A stretch of 64,000 nucleotides of DNA from Trichostrongylus colubriformis. Taxonomy: Eukaryota; Nematoda; Chromadorea; Rhabditida; Trichostrongylidae. A model generated the notes under the pieces. The model had not been told where the DNA came from. It was given only the letters and a program-made list of their open reading frames with translations, and made no database searches. Shown piece after piece: positions 45,683-56,902 of the stretch (position 1 is its first letter; each line of letters opens with the position of its first letter). The stretch lies in NCBI GenBank assembly GCA_963978905.1, contig OZ022256.1:3951501-4015500 (forward strand), in the 5' to 3' direction. The translations under genes were made by a program, and so were the position numbers.

Positions 45683-46107
45683 AGGAATCGTGCAAGGAAA
45701 ATTGAAGTTTCTCTGTTGCCCATATAATTATGTTGCATTTGCCCAATAAGCCCCGCATGCAAGTTTTCACATGAAAAAAAGAGCATCCAGCTGGAAGGAA
45801 CAGCTCCCCGAAGTGTTGGCCGAGGGTGTGGGGCCTCAGAGTAAACGAACGTCCCATTGTCCGTCGCGGTAGGAGCGAAAGTGGAACTGCTTACGTAACA
45901 CTCTAATCCCACTATGCGTCTTCGACCGTGGCGGATGATGGGCGGCATTTACTCTGGGGCTCCGCCCCCTCGGCCATCATTTTGGGAAGCTGTATCTTAG
46001 TCGGATTCTCAATTGTTTGCGTGAAATTTTGTATGCAACCCTTATCAGGCAAATGCAACATAAACGTATGGGTAACGGAGAAACTCATCTTTCCGTGCAT
46101 GATTCCT
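45683..46107. mobile_element. TIR element, family 3, copy 2
   Basis: AGGAATCGTGCAAGGAAA at the left is mirrored by TTTCCGTGCATGATTCCT at the right. Both arms continue inward with related sequence (TTGCATTTGCCC / GGCAAATGCAAC). It is about 425 bp with no coding frame, and shares internal blocks with 10186-10544. Confidence 0.8.
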
Positions 46108-47591
46108 TCAAGCGAGCAACCTTAAACACACGGCTCCGCGTGCATATTTCTCCCGTAAAAGATCGTGTCATTTGACTGCTTACCACTGCCACGTCGCACA
46201 GATCCACATAGCTTCGTTCGATACTCAGTGATGCAGCGGACAGGAAAAACACGTCCGCTGCCCAGGCTTACTATCAATTCAAGCATTTTTTGCATATTCT
46301 ACACTTCTGTTGGGTACGATCTATGAATAAGGCTATTATCGCATCAACTGTTCGTAAGCATTGACTGACCTAACAGAAGCCGGCTAGAGCTGCCCATCAG
46401 CTTTCCAAAAGCCGTTCAGCGAGTGCCAGCCTCCTTTTCCCCAAGCTTTCTTCCCGTACCCTGAGTTTACTATAGTAATATTTGAGAAGTACAATCTCAC
46501 TATTTTACTGAAAATGATATTCAATTAGCAAAGATTCCGTAGTGTCGTACATCAACCAAAAACAACTCGTTACTTTAAAAACTCTTGATTTTGAGGAATA
46601 CTTCACAGATATGCGCCACGCATTCGACCACCATCGAGAATCGTAGATGGTTTTGAAGGTGTATTCGAGTAATACGCAATGATTCATTATCGACCGTCGT
46701 CCATGTCCAGTCTAGCGCTTGCATCCTTGTAGACGAGTCTGTACAACTATAGCCCCACAGGGATATAAGCTTGGTTGTAGAGTGCTCCACAACTTTTTTC
46801 ATCATTTTTTTCAAAACCCATAATTGTATTTCATCTTTCTTTACCTATATAGTAATATTCAAGGGAATTGGAAAAGACATAAAAAAAGCATTGGTCGCCG
46901 CTGTCCAGTTTCTCAGAGTGCGCCATGCATCAGACTTTTGTCGAAACCGTGAAGGCGATTGAAGGTGCGACTGTCTTGCACAATGATGACTATGATCATC
47001 CAATTCGAAGTGGCCCACGGAGTGAACACCAAGGGAAAATCCTGATTGTTTCAAACAGAATTGATCTAAAAGACATGAACTCAGCGAAAAAACCCTTTGC
47101 CATTGCACCATCCCTGCAAAACAGGCTTCCATTACAATTCCCAACTAATTCCTTGTCAAAATGTCTGCTTGCTTAGCTAAAAGCAAGCGCCTCATCGCGG
47201 CTAATGGTGGTGGTTTGAAGGCAATGAGTGAAATACAACATAACGCTTTTTGAAGGCACCTACAGAGGTAAGTAGAAAATGAGAAATGGAAGACATATTC
47301 TCCGTAAACAAATATTTCGGTCTAGAGTAGATGATCTGGTGGTGCAGCTCCCATTGAAAAAGCGCATCTTGGTTTATTGCAATCCTTCAGCGCTGCCAAC
47401 AACACTGCCTCGCATCCGGCGGACGAGTTTGGGCAACTTCCTTAGCTAGCCGACTTAGTTCTTCGCGCGTCTGCATCTACTCGCAACGGCTAGTGAAATA
47501 AATGGGCGCGAAAGGGAAAGAGTGCACTCCTCAAGTTGAGCATTCGTATATCCTTTACAGAATCCCGTTCTTAGGCCTCGAAAACACTCTT

Positions 47592-47660
47592 AGGCCACAT
47601 TCATACTTTGCGCACCAGCAGCGAAGGCGGCAGAATCATGTGCCCGCCGCCGGCCACGAC
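47592..47660. mobile_element. GC-rich hairpin MITE, family 5, partial copy
   Basis: One recognisable arm remains, TTAGGCCACATTCATACTTT followed by GCGCACCAGC. The opposite arm is not clear. Confidence 0.45.
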
Positions 47661-47754
47661 GGCACTGTGTCAAAATTCAAAATCGAATTTGTGGCTCTCG
47701 CCACGATTATCATACGACAGTGTGGTTGAATCGAGCGTTTACAAACGGAGCGCG

Positions 47755-47872
47755 TTGACTTTGCGATTTTGCGACGTCGCACTTCCGCACGCAATAGTAC
47801 GATCTCGAGATTGTGCAATGCCGACACTTCGCGTGCGGAGCTGCGGCACCGCAAAATCGCGAAGTCTGACAG
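47755..47872. mobile_element. MITE-like element, family 6, copy 2
   Basis: Inverted ends ACTTTGCGATTTTGCG and CGCAAAATCGCGAAGT bracket a GC-rich middle. It is related to 41765-41909. Confidence 0.5.
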
Positions 47873-48160
47873 CCCTGCAGCGGGACAGCGTCATTGCTTT
47901 CAAATACAATACGGATCATCACCAGCTAGACACACATTTGTTATTTAAATTAATTTATTATGTTGCAGAATTCGCGTTGATTTTGTAGGCGGAGCGATCT
48001 GGATGAACGCTAGCGCCTCGCCCTCAACGGCAGGGATCGTCCAGATCGCCACGCCCATTCTCTAGTGCGTTCTCTGCCCTAGCGACGTGAAAACATGAAA
48101 CCAAACATTTTTGTACAAAAGCCCTGGAGATCATATTATTCCTGATCAAGTACCCTTTCT

Positions 48161-49334
48161 TCACCCGTCTTCCCGTCCGTTAAAACGACATTCGGCTCCG
48201 TGCTTTGTGGTGGTTGGGAGAGATCCTGAAATGGAATCTTTTACCGACTTTCGTCTTCCATATATTATTAGGTTGTAAGGAAAGTTTTGGCCGGTTTTTG
48301 AAATTTCAACTTCGAGAGATCATAACTCGGCTCAGAGTGCATCTTTTCTCACAGAATAAGCACCATTAGATTCGCCACACTCTTGGCAACACTATGCATA
48401 CCTACACATCTCAATTTGATAAAGGGCTGATAATTTATATTGCGCGAAATGAAAAAAAGTCGACTCCAAATCGCCACTCTTTCTAAACACACTGCTACTG
48501 AAAGAGCTGGCCAGACGTTTTGGAAAGTGGGGCGTAGTTAGCGCTAGATCTGATGAACATGACAGACGAGTAAGGGCCTTACCCCGCAACTGCTTCAATT
48601 AGTGGAATAGGATTTGTGAAAAATGCGCTTGCGCATGACTGCCGTGAGAGGTCCCGCGGCACCCATTTTTTTGGATTTTTCCAAATCAAGGCCACTTGAG
48701 GTGGTCAACTAAGGTTGCTTGTTGAAGGCTCATACTTGTGGATATCCCCTGCAAATATGAACGCTCATCGCCTTCTGCCGTTTAAGTTAAAGCGATTTGA
48801 TCAACTGAAAATCCAAGCAGCTCGTTCTCATTTCTGCACTTCTGAAACCAGAGACAAAGTGTTCCATCCAATGCTTCACCCCCTCCTCTTGCAGTATTCA
48901 CATTTGTGGTCCTCTTCGCTGGGACTCGGCTAAGCAAGAACTCCTGAGGTGAAGTCATCTTAAAAGTGCCATTTTCGCCGCACTTTAAAATTTCCTTAAT
49001 AATTCGAAAACCTTGTGGCATTCCAAATAAAACATATATTCTGAAAGAGCAACTTTTTGTCTATCTAACGAGCACAATATGTCAGCTGATTCATGTTGAC
49101 GCGCTCTGATATTGAAATTTATCCTGTGAACGCGAAAAAGCGGCCAGAACTTTCCTTACAACCTAATAATTATCACAAATAGTATATTGTGGGTACCTCT
49201 GCATTTCGTTCTTTCCACGTCGCATATAAGCAAGCAACAAGAAAAATTGCAAAAATAACAATGAGCACGATAATGGGAATAATGTGCTCAACACGAGCCG
49301 AAAATATGGACTTGATCTCATCCCACAGGCTCAT
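48161..49334 (-). CDS. Small single-pass membrane protein, 2 exons found
   Basis: Exons in reading order are 49334-49197 and 48226-48161 (TGA), joined in phase 0, giving 67 residues. The acceptor TTTGTTTCAG lies directly before ATG, so the start may be trans-spliced or the exon may be internal. A ~23-residue hydrophobic helix, HIIPIIVLIVIFAIFLVACL, spans residues 17-36, preceded by an acidic/basic segment (SLWDEIKSIFSARVE) and followed by ATWKERNAE and a polar tail. The topology resembles small integral membrane proteins; I do not recognise the family. Its intron is filled by the 899-bp mariner-type element (48268-49166), and a Penelope element begins ~35 bases upstream of the start codon. 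Any further 5' exon is unidentified. Confidence 0.6.
48268..49166. mobile_element. Mariner-type non-autonomous element, intact 899-bp copy
   Basis: The ends are TTAGGTTGTAAGGAAAGTTT and its inverse, ending CCTAA, flanked by TA at 48266-48267 and 49167-49168. It matches the split copy at 20860-26889 along its whole length. On the minus strand both copies keep an ~80-codon open frame (48782-49021 here) with [14 protein letters not shown] and [17 protein letters not shown]. No known transposase motif is seen. Confidence 0.92.
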
Positions 49335-49625
49335 CTGAAACAAAGGATGTTAAACTATCCTGCGATTAATTATATGTAATTCTTATTGAAGCCGTGACCA
49401 AGATGTTAATTAGTTTTATCAGGAGGCGGGTTAGCGATAAACGAGGCGAGTTTGTGATACTACCAAGGGATCTCGATAGTGCCATAACAAGAGCGCACCT
49501 ACAGAACGAAACGCTATATAGAATTATTCTCCAGCTTCTCTCTTCTTGCAACCTCGGCATTGTTAGTGTGAGTTGTTAATTAGTTTGTGCCTTTCGAGGT
49601 TGAATGGTGGAACGTTTATTAAATT

Positions 49626-49664
49626 GGCCTGACGTTTCCACTGAATCGTCGTCTTCAGAGGCCT
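49626..49664 (-). ncRNA. Hammerhead-ribozyme-like motif in inner Penelope arm (left)
   Basis: On the minus strand GAGGCCT precedes CTGAAGA, and GAAACGTC lies ~13 bases on, followed by AGGCC that pairs with GGCCT as stem I. Core and cleavage triplet GUC are conserved, but stem II is not well paired. It is the mirror of 50937-50974. Confidence 0.55.
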
Positions 49665-50936
49665 CAACGTGGTGCATGGTTTACATTTGGGACTCTAAAC
49701 CACCAAGCGCCTCATCTTCCCTAGCGGTTCCGATATCGTGTCGGGACCACACAGAGAAACTCCAGCAACATGAAGAAATAAACTCACCCTGAAGTTCCAC
49801 CTATAGAGCGGGAAAACCCGCTACCGCACTTTGGTGACAACCAGTAGCAAGTGAAGTACATTTTGTTCCCGATATGGAAATACTTGGGAGACGCACGTAA
49901 TGTGCTATCGCTACATTCTACAGCTCGCAGTGTGGTATGAACGGCGACAATTCACTGGTTATTGATGGACCCTCATCTCGGCTGTTCATTCTTGGATTCT
50001 TCACAGAAATCCAAAACGCTTCTAATATTTTTCTAGCAAAAACCTCCGTCTCATGCGCCAACACCGTGCACTTGATTTCGAATTGAACGCCATCGTGCTC
50101 CTCTACTTTGTCGTCTCCCAAGAGCTGTTGTGAGGGAACCGCGTCTAATACTAGCTAGATGTTCCTTGACTCGAATTGCTAGAACTCTCCCCGTCTCTCC
50201 TATATAAGTAGAGCCACAAGCGTGACACTCAATTTGATAAATCACTCCACTATACATACAATCTCCTGCCTTGCCGTGTGGGCAGATAGCACAATTATCT
50301 GATAAGCACTGCCTATCATAGAGTCTGTAGGGTACCAGTTGTTTTTAAGATTTTCGTTAGGAACGTTCACTAACTGAACATCGTCTTGCAACTGTGCACT
50401 TCTAATACTCTTTTGAATGGCAGCGCTCACGTTGTCAGATATAAAGGGAAGAAAGAGGGGTATTTTTGGTCGACGCGGTATCTCTTGTGGGGCGACACGT
50501 CGTCTTCGTGATCCTGGTGCCGCATAGCCATTGGCAATAGCTATTTCTGTAGCCAGCTGACGTGATTCATGTCGTTCAACATCACCTGTGCACATCGCCA
50601 TAGCCGTTTTGAACATGTTGCCGACAACCGCACGTTTAGCAGCAATGAGATGAGTCGATGAAGCGTGAATCAAGATGTTCTTAGAGCTACTCTTGCGGTA
50701 CCATTTAACACGTATGACGCCATTGGATACCTTGACTTGTGTGTTGAGGTAAGGGATCCAACCGTCGTGTGCTGTTTTTATAGGTTTCCTGCTCTATAGG
50801 TGGAACTTCAGGGTGAGTTTATTTCTTCATGTTGCTGGAGTTTCTCTGTGTGGTCCCGACACGATGTCAGAACCGCTGGGGAAGATGAGGCGCTTGGTGG
50901 TTTAGAGTCCCAGATGTAGACCTTGCAGCACGTTCA

Positions 50937-50974
50937 GGCCTCTGAAGACGACGATTCATTCGAAACGTCAGGCC
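50937..50974 (+). ncRNA. Hammerhead-ribozyme-like motif in inner Penelope arm (right)
   Basis: GGCCT then CTGAAGA (50942-50948), GAAAC and GTC (50962-50969), then AGGCC closing a 5-bp stem I. Stem II is degenerate, so activity is doubtful, but position and core fit Penelope hammerheads. Confidence 0.55.
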
Positions 50975-52800
50975 AATTTAATAAACGTTCCACCATTCAA
51001 CCTCGAAAGGCACAAACTAATTAACAACTCACGCTATATAGAATATCATCAGTGGAAGAAAACAAGCGGCAACATCGAAGATTGAACAGAGTTTGGGTTG
51101 GCATAGTGGGAAACTGCACAGTTATCAGTACCGTAGGCACACGCCTCAAGTGTGTCCTTCCGAGCTGTCAGGTCCTCTACACCCTCCTCAAATCCCACAG
51201 ACTCTCGCCGGATGCATATCCTCTACAAACCCTACGGATTTTAAGGTGCGGCCTACAATAAGCAGTATAGGAGGACCTACGGATAGGATTCCTTGGCTAC
51301 TAAACCTTGTGCTAGTGCAGCTTTTGCCTTTCATTCCTGCCCACCTCAGCAACACGACCAAGTTCCTTGATCTGCTGAGAGAAGCTAGGTTAAGGGGGAA
51401 TCACGTCATGGAATCCTTCGACGTGTCCCTCTATACCAACGTGTAGAGTGAGAGCGCATTACAGGATACCTTCGAACTCTTGAACGAACATGGATCATCA
51501 ATCGGCATGCGTGGCTTGTCGATTTCTTAGTTCATGACACTGACCAAGGAATGCCCGGATTGCTCTATTTTCAGATGTTGTGGGAAATATTACAAGCAGG
51601 TCAGGGGGCTAGCGATGGGCCTAAGGTTATCCCCTCCTCAAGCCATAGCCTATATGTCCAAGATAGAAAGGCCCCTGTTGGATCGTCGACCCATCCTATA
51701 ATGCCGTTATATCGATGATTGCTTCGTCGTCTGCTCAACGCAGATGGAAATGGACACGTGTTTTAACCTGCTCAACAACCAGATGGAAAACATCCAGTTC
51801 ACACGAGAGAAGCCCAAGGACTCCTGGGCTTCCTTTCTTAAACGTACAAGTGCAACTCGAACGTGGGTGGTGCAGCAAAAATATCTTAGTCCATTTCCGA
51901 TCGGCACACCCTCTGAACACCAAGCGGGCCATCATAGAGAACATGTTCAACACGGCCAGAAGGATGTCATTGGGCACTCAGGAGAGAGAAGATTCCTTGA
52001 AGCTAGCCCGTAAGATAGCGGAGGCAAATGGATACTCCATCACCACCAAAGAGCAGCCTCTTCCTGGACCACCCATGAGAGGGCATCCGAGACCTGAATC
52101 CGACGAGGGCGAAAAGGTACAGTTCTGCATGCCTTTCATAACCGATGCTATCAGCTCGGCCGTTAGGAGAGCTCTACGCTGGTGCGGTCTCGACGATGCA
52201 GTCCAGTTGGTCGAAATTCCCCCAACGTCCCTCAGGCAACAGTTAGTCCGGAATCGAGGCTATGATCGCCTATGTGGTACCTCTCACTGTCTGGTCCGTC
52301 CCAGTGGACGAGAAGGTAACTGCCAGGAGTCAGGTGTGGTCTACATAATAACTTGCAAGTTCTGTGGAGATGGGTATATTAGACAAACTGGGCGGCCTCT
52401 GTGCACTAGAATCAAGGAACGCCTCGATGGCTTAAAGAATCGTGGCCTGAGACCCCCCCCCCCCCTGGGTGCTCACAGCTTGCGATGTCATGGAGATAAG
52501 AAGTATGAGGTAACTGTAGCGATTTTGTCACGCGAACCCCAGACTCCAGCTCGCAAAACTTTGGAGGCATTTTGGATAAACGCCAAAAACCTCAAAATGA
52601 ACGGAAAGATGAGTGCATAGCCATAACAAGTGAACTTGCCCCATTTCTCGGCCTGTCTCACCGACAGCCGGTCGTGTTTACAGGTTAGTCCCACCGTGGT
52701 TGTGGTTTACGACTCCTTTCTAAACCTTCTAATCTGGACAGAACCATTTTGTAAGTTTGAAATGGTTTTGGGGGAAAATCGCATTTATCTTTGACTTTCA

Positions 52801-52840
52801 AAGCCCTGACGAGGGCGACAAGACCGAAACGTTAGCTGAA
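52801..52840 (+). ncRNA. Hammerhead-ribozyme-like motif near the 3' end of the outer Penelope element
   Basis: CTGACGA (52806-52812) is followed by a GGGC...GACC stem with one mismatch, GAAAC and GTTA, then GCT that can pair with AGC upstream. It sits just inside the terminal repeat of the outer element. Confidence 0.55.
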
Positions 52841-53715
52841 TAAAACTATTTAACATCTTGGTCACGGCTTCAATAAGAATTACATATAAATAAACACAAT
52901 GCCACGATTCATAGAAGGTCGAACTTGGATCCTTATCCTGCGATTGTAAAGATACACCTTGCAATAATCCACCTTGTACCTGCACACCCTGCGCTCTCCT
53001 GCGGAGCAGTAGGTCCTGTGTAACCTTTCAGATAGCACTCTTCTACACCGCCATTATACACCAAAAGGAGGGCACTCCCACTCGAACCCACGCTGACCAC
53101 GCCCACCTGGGCTCTCTAGTGATCAATTGAGCTGAAAGGGCGTGGTTAGCGTGGGTTCGAGAGAATGTGGCACCGTGATGGCACAACATTGCGGCGCAAA
53201 AAGGGGATGCACCCTAGAAAGTTATCCAAGTATTTAGTGCCCCATACGGGTGAGTTGAGTAACCTGATTACCGCGAGATGTGTCTTTAATATGGTTCCAA
53301 CGAGCTATGGCACGAAAAAAAAACAAATAAAAGGCTCGCATTGAACTGCCTCGGATGCAACACGCATTTTTTTTAGAAATCATAAGGGCAATATCTGGCT
53401 CATACCTCAACCAGTAAAGTCTTGACGATGCTAATTCAGGGTTCTTATTTACGTGAAAGGTATGGCATTCAAAAAAGTAAAAAAAAAACTGAAAAACGTG
53501 GCAAAAGAAGCCATCGCGAACGCAACACGTGCCGCATTATTGAAATGCGTGTGAAAATAAACAAATTGAAGCCGATAATAAAATGCGTAATACATGATTG
53601 GCCTGGTCCTGAAATATGCGACGACCTCTCTGGGACTTTGTACTAGTTCTAAGCGCATAAAAGCTTTGAATATATGGATTTTCTTGATCTGAAAACGGCG
53701 ACAGGCTGCCTCCAG

Positions 53716-53970
53716 TGAGGCACGTTCAAACTTTGCGTAAGCGACACCGGCAGCGGCAGCGACGACGTCAAAGTGTTTGCTCGCCGCCGGCGACGACGTC
53801 AATCTGGAAACGCGCATGAAGGTCGTGGCGACAGGCGAATTCGAATTCGAATCTTAGTATAGTACCAAATTATGCAATATTCGGTTTTGTAAACGGAGCG
53901 CGTTATCAACTGTAGCCGTCGCCGCCGGTGCCGGTGCCGGTGTCGGTTACGCTAAGTATACACGCGGCTT
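53716..53970. mobile_element. GC-rich hairpin MITE, family 5, long diverged copy
   Basis: The left arm GGCACGTTCAAACTTTGCG and right arm CGCTAAGTATACACGCGGC face each other around a GGTGCCGGTGCCGGTG-rich middle and an AT-rich insert near 53850-53890. Confidence 0.5.
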
Positions 53971-56465
53971 AAAGAGTCACATTTTCTCAGCCTGATGCTC
54001 CTGCTTCCCCCACTAGTCAGTCGTATCGCGCTGCGCCTGACCACTACACATAACAGAGTTTGACCAGTGCATCAGTGACGTGTCCTGCCGCAAAACCTCA
54101 ACACACTTTTAAACCCGAGTTTCGCTGGCGTTCATCCCTTCTAACCTCAATCGTTGGTTTCAAGACGAAAATTCTCCCCATTTCCACTCATCTTCTTATC
54201 CCTCAAGGTTCCTTTGAATGATCGCATTTCCCTGTGACGTTTCACATTCCTCAGTAAAACGACAAGGTATGGTTAATACAAATCTTAAAATAAAAACGAA
54301 AAAAGAAAGTGCTGTGGTGCCTCCAGATCGCAAAAACTGATTTTCCCTTTTCGTTGCATTTGGAAACTGAATTGTATCGTTCCTGATAACAATGAAACCT
54401 TGCACGGAGAGTCGTTAAACGCCGCAGAATAAGTGCAGAATAAAAATAGCGATTAATCAAGTGAAATGTCAGATGAAAGCGCACTGTGCTGTGGATATAA
54501 TTGTGCGTCGGCGAAGAATTTGAAAAAAAAATTGCTTGCAAATATTAGCAGCAAACGTTTGCACAGACCTCAGAAGATGCGCTTTTGCCGTCATTTGGAC
54601 GAAATGAAATGTTATAATCGATGGCTAGACGTGAGTCGAAAGCCTTGCCGAAAATTACCGCAAAAATTAGTTGGTCTAAATTTGGTAATGAGCAGGGGTG
54701 GACAGTAGAATATGCAATGATTCGCTCACTATTCGCGAGCAAAGGGTGTGAAGTCAGTTCGAGTCAGATTGCGTCCAGTACAGAGCAAGTACAATGTCCT
54801 ACTTGGATGGGAGCCAACTTTCGTGACGAATTTCGTCGAAAAACTGCGATCTTCTCAGCATTTCTGATTAAGGAATGAAGAATACTATTCGAGGACCTGC
54901 ATAAGACCCCATACATAGCAGGCCGATATCTGTTGACATAGTATCCTCGTCCTGTTCCCCAGTTTGTCCTCATAATCCCTGAAAATCGATATCCAAGAAG
55001 AGCAAAACGCTTTTAGCCATAATTTTTAGTTCCTTTTTTACTGCTTTCCTTTTCTTATAGGAAATCGAGATTTTTAATTTTAACTTTTGGAAACCTTTTT
55101 ATTTTTTATTTATCACTTGAGTGGACTCTTATGAAACTTAAAACAAATAGAGAAAACTCAACCCGAATCACCCATAAAAAGCTATAAATTTGTCAGAACA
55201 ATTAAAATATTTTGCGTAGTGGTAAGGAAACAAAAGTAGCATGAATGAAGCGGAAGAAGCGCCTTTTCACGTAATAAGTGAACGATGAAAAATTTCACTC
55301 ACAAAGGCCGTTCTGTGAAATTAGTGGCTCTTTTTTCTGAATGTCACTCATCTGATGAAGAAGAGGGAGGATAGCGGTGAACGGTCGCGATAGATTATGT
55401 GGAAAACTATCAAAGGATGAATTTACAGTGATGGAACTCAGATAAATCACTTTTTATATTGATCCGTACTGAACGAAAGAGAATTCATTAGTTGGTTATG
55501 TGATACCTATTGGTTGAGTATTAATTAATTCATAATAGTGGATGTAGATGTGTTTTATAACCTTGAAAAGGGATAGGATACACCATGTTCGCGACAGCAG
55601 CAAGTGAGTACGCTTAGTTGCAAATGTAGATCGTTGAATTCACGAACAATATTTAAGAATTAATATGAACTATGTATTGGTGAATAGTTAATGCCTAGTA
55701 CCAGCCAGGCATAGCGCTATGGCATACATATTATCATCTCCCGCAGGTAATTAACCGCATATCACCGAAAGCACTCAGAAAATGCAACCATTCCATCATC
55801 CGATAGAATTCAGCTCAAAACTAATGCGAAAAAACTTGCCAATGAAAAATTTTATGGGCATTCGTCAGACCGTCGTCAATGACGTCTCTACTGCACGTCT
55901 AATAAATGAACCTCTCGAATGAAGATTTTTTGGATGACGATCTTCGTCATGCACCTGTCAAGGCCACTGGACATAGCTGGGAAGACATCGAGATGAAAGA
56001 TGGAAAGCGAGGGACTACTGAAATTTCCCGCTAAGCATAGCGAAACTTAGAATAACTATGAAAAACCACAGTCAAAGAAGTGGGGAAATTGGCTGCATTC
56101 ACGCGAGCGGTTGCAACGCGACTTAGCACTTGGAGGTCACATATCGTTGGTGTTTGCGCGAATATGTTACAAAGGGAGCGCACACTTTTGCTGAACGAGA
56201 TAAATAGATAAAAACGTGAACCATTTATAAGAGAGATAAAATGGGAAGGACAGTGTGTTGAGTGAGACACTACAGGGAAAGTCATTGAAGCTTCGCCTTT
56301 TCCTATGAGGTCACATTCGCCGCACGCGGGAGCGTCACGTTACTGAGCGTAATGTTCCGCCGGGAAGCATGCAGCGGATACAACATTCTTGATGGCAGCG
56401 CGGCATTTATAAAATTTGATTCTAAATTAAGAGAACAGCATCTAATTAACCTGCTTTTGCTTAAG

Positions 56466-56642
56466 GGCACCGTTCGCACTCGTTGATGGGAGGAGACACA
56501 GCTGAATCTCATTGGTAGTCGGGCGCTGGAAGGCTGTCTCACCACGCCCTATCACCTGCAGTGGGCCGTAGTCGATCTGCCCCAGCGTCCGAACCAATGA
56601 AATTCTGCTGTGTCTCCTCCCATCAACGAGCGCGAGCGGTGT
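56466..56642. mobile_element. TIR element with CTTAAG flanks
   Basis: Inverted arms of ~60 bp run inward from GGCACCGTTCGCACTCGTTG at the left and from its near-complement ending GAGCGGTGTC at the right, both containing GGGAGGAGACACAGC. CTTAAG occurs directly outside both ends, a likely target duplication. It is non-coding. Confidence 0.7.
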
Positions 56643-56814
56643 CTTAAGAAACATAGATTGTGACTTCAGAGGGATTTTCCAGGATGGGCTATGCAGCTGG
56701 ATTCCATCCAGAATTGTAAATCCATACACATACAGTATCCAATGCGGGTTGAGTAATCAAGAGGCTCAACTCTCCAACGAAAACCAGCCACGACATAGAG
56801 TGAGTGATCTCTTT

Positions 56815-56902
56815 AGGCCGCGTTCATATTTTGCGGCACAGACGGCGACGGCGTCAAATACCCGTCGTCGCCGTCGGTTCCACAAAGTATGAACGCGGTC
56901 TC
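56815..56902. mobile_element. GC-rich hairpin MITE, family 5
   Basis: AGGCCGCGTTCATATTTTGC and CACAAAGTATGAACGCGG form the arms. The loop contains CGGCGACGGCGTC and its near-complement. Confidence 0.8.

Larger units (their letters stand above)
43557..48160. other. Intergenic region between tram-1 and the small membrane protein gene
   Basis: It contains the tram-1 5' flank and at least five TIR-type repeats (44240-44413, 45017-45186, 45683-46107, about 47592-47660 and 47755-47872). No convincing gene was found. The frame near 46925-47176 has no family resemblance or clear splice context. Confidence 0.55.
49525..51031 (-). mobile_element. Penelope-like retroelement (inner), 5'-truncated, minus orientation
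   Basis: It is flanked by the 13-bp direct repeat CGCTATATAGAAT (49512-49524 and 51032-51044). Large inverted arms (about 49567-49810 and 50795-51030) bracket a minus-strand coding remnant. That remnant is a linker region (frame 50242-50673) and a GIY-YIG nuclease (GVIYQIECHACGSTYIGETG) in the frame 50051-50257, continuing in another frame to 49918. The RT core is absent. The arms contain hammerhead-like motifs. Confidence 0.85.
49368..52933 (+). mobile_element. Penelope-like retroelement (outer), interrupted and decayed
   Basis: The sequence near 49368-49410 (ATTCTTATTGAAGCCGTGAC) recurs inverted at 52851-52890, as in the inverted terminal repeats of Penelope-like elements. The coding strand is plus. 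An N-terminal frame around 49394-49520 (GEFVILPRDLDSAITRAHL) is cut by the inner element and resumes at 51045. RT motifs follow: FDVSLYTNV near 51420, a QVRGLAMG-like motif near 51600, and YIDDC with the catalytic Asp pair near 51710. A GIY-YIG endonuclease lies near 52330-52470. Stops and frameshifts show it is dead. A 12-bp repeat TATCCTGCGATT (49356-49367 and 52934-52945) may be the target duplication. Confidence 0.85.

Noticed and set aside
46925..47176. Plus-strand 83-codon frame
   Set aside because: It has plausible composition but no family resemblance and lies in repeat-rich intergenic sequence.
52970..53060. Minus-strand exon-like stretch with a donor (reading YNGGVEECYLKGYTGP) as a 5' exon of the small membrane protein gene
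   Set aside because: Its phase does not join the ATG exon: the joined frame would hit a stop immediately.
54466..54878. Overlapping plus-strand frames with Lys/Arg-rich sequence
   Set aside because: There is no recognisable domain, splice consistency or conservation evidence.
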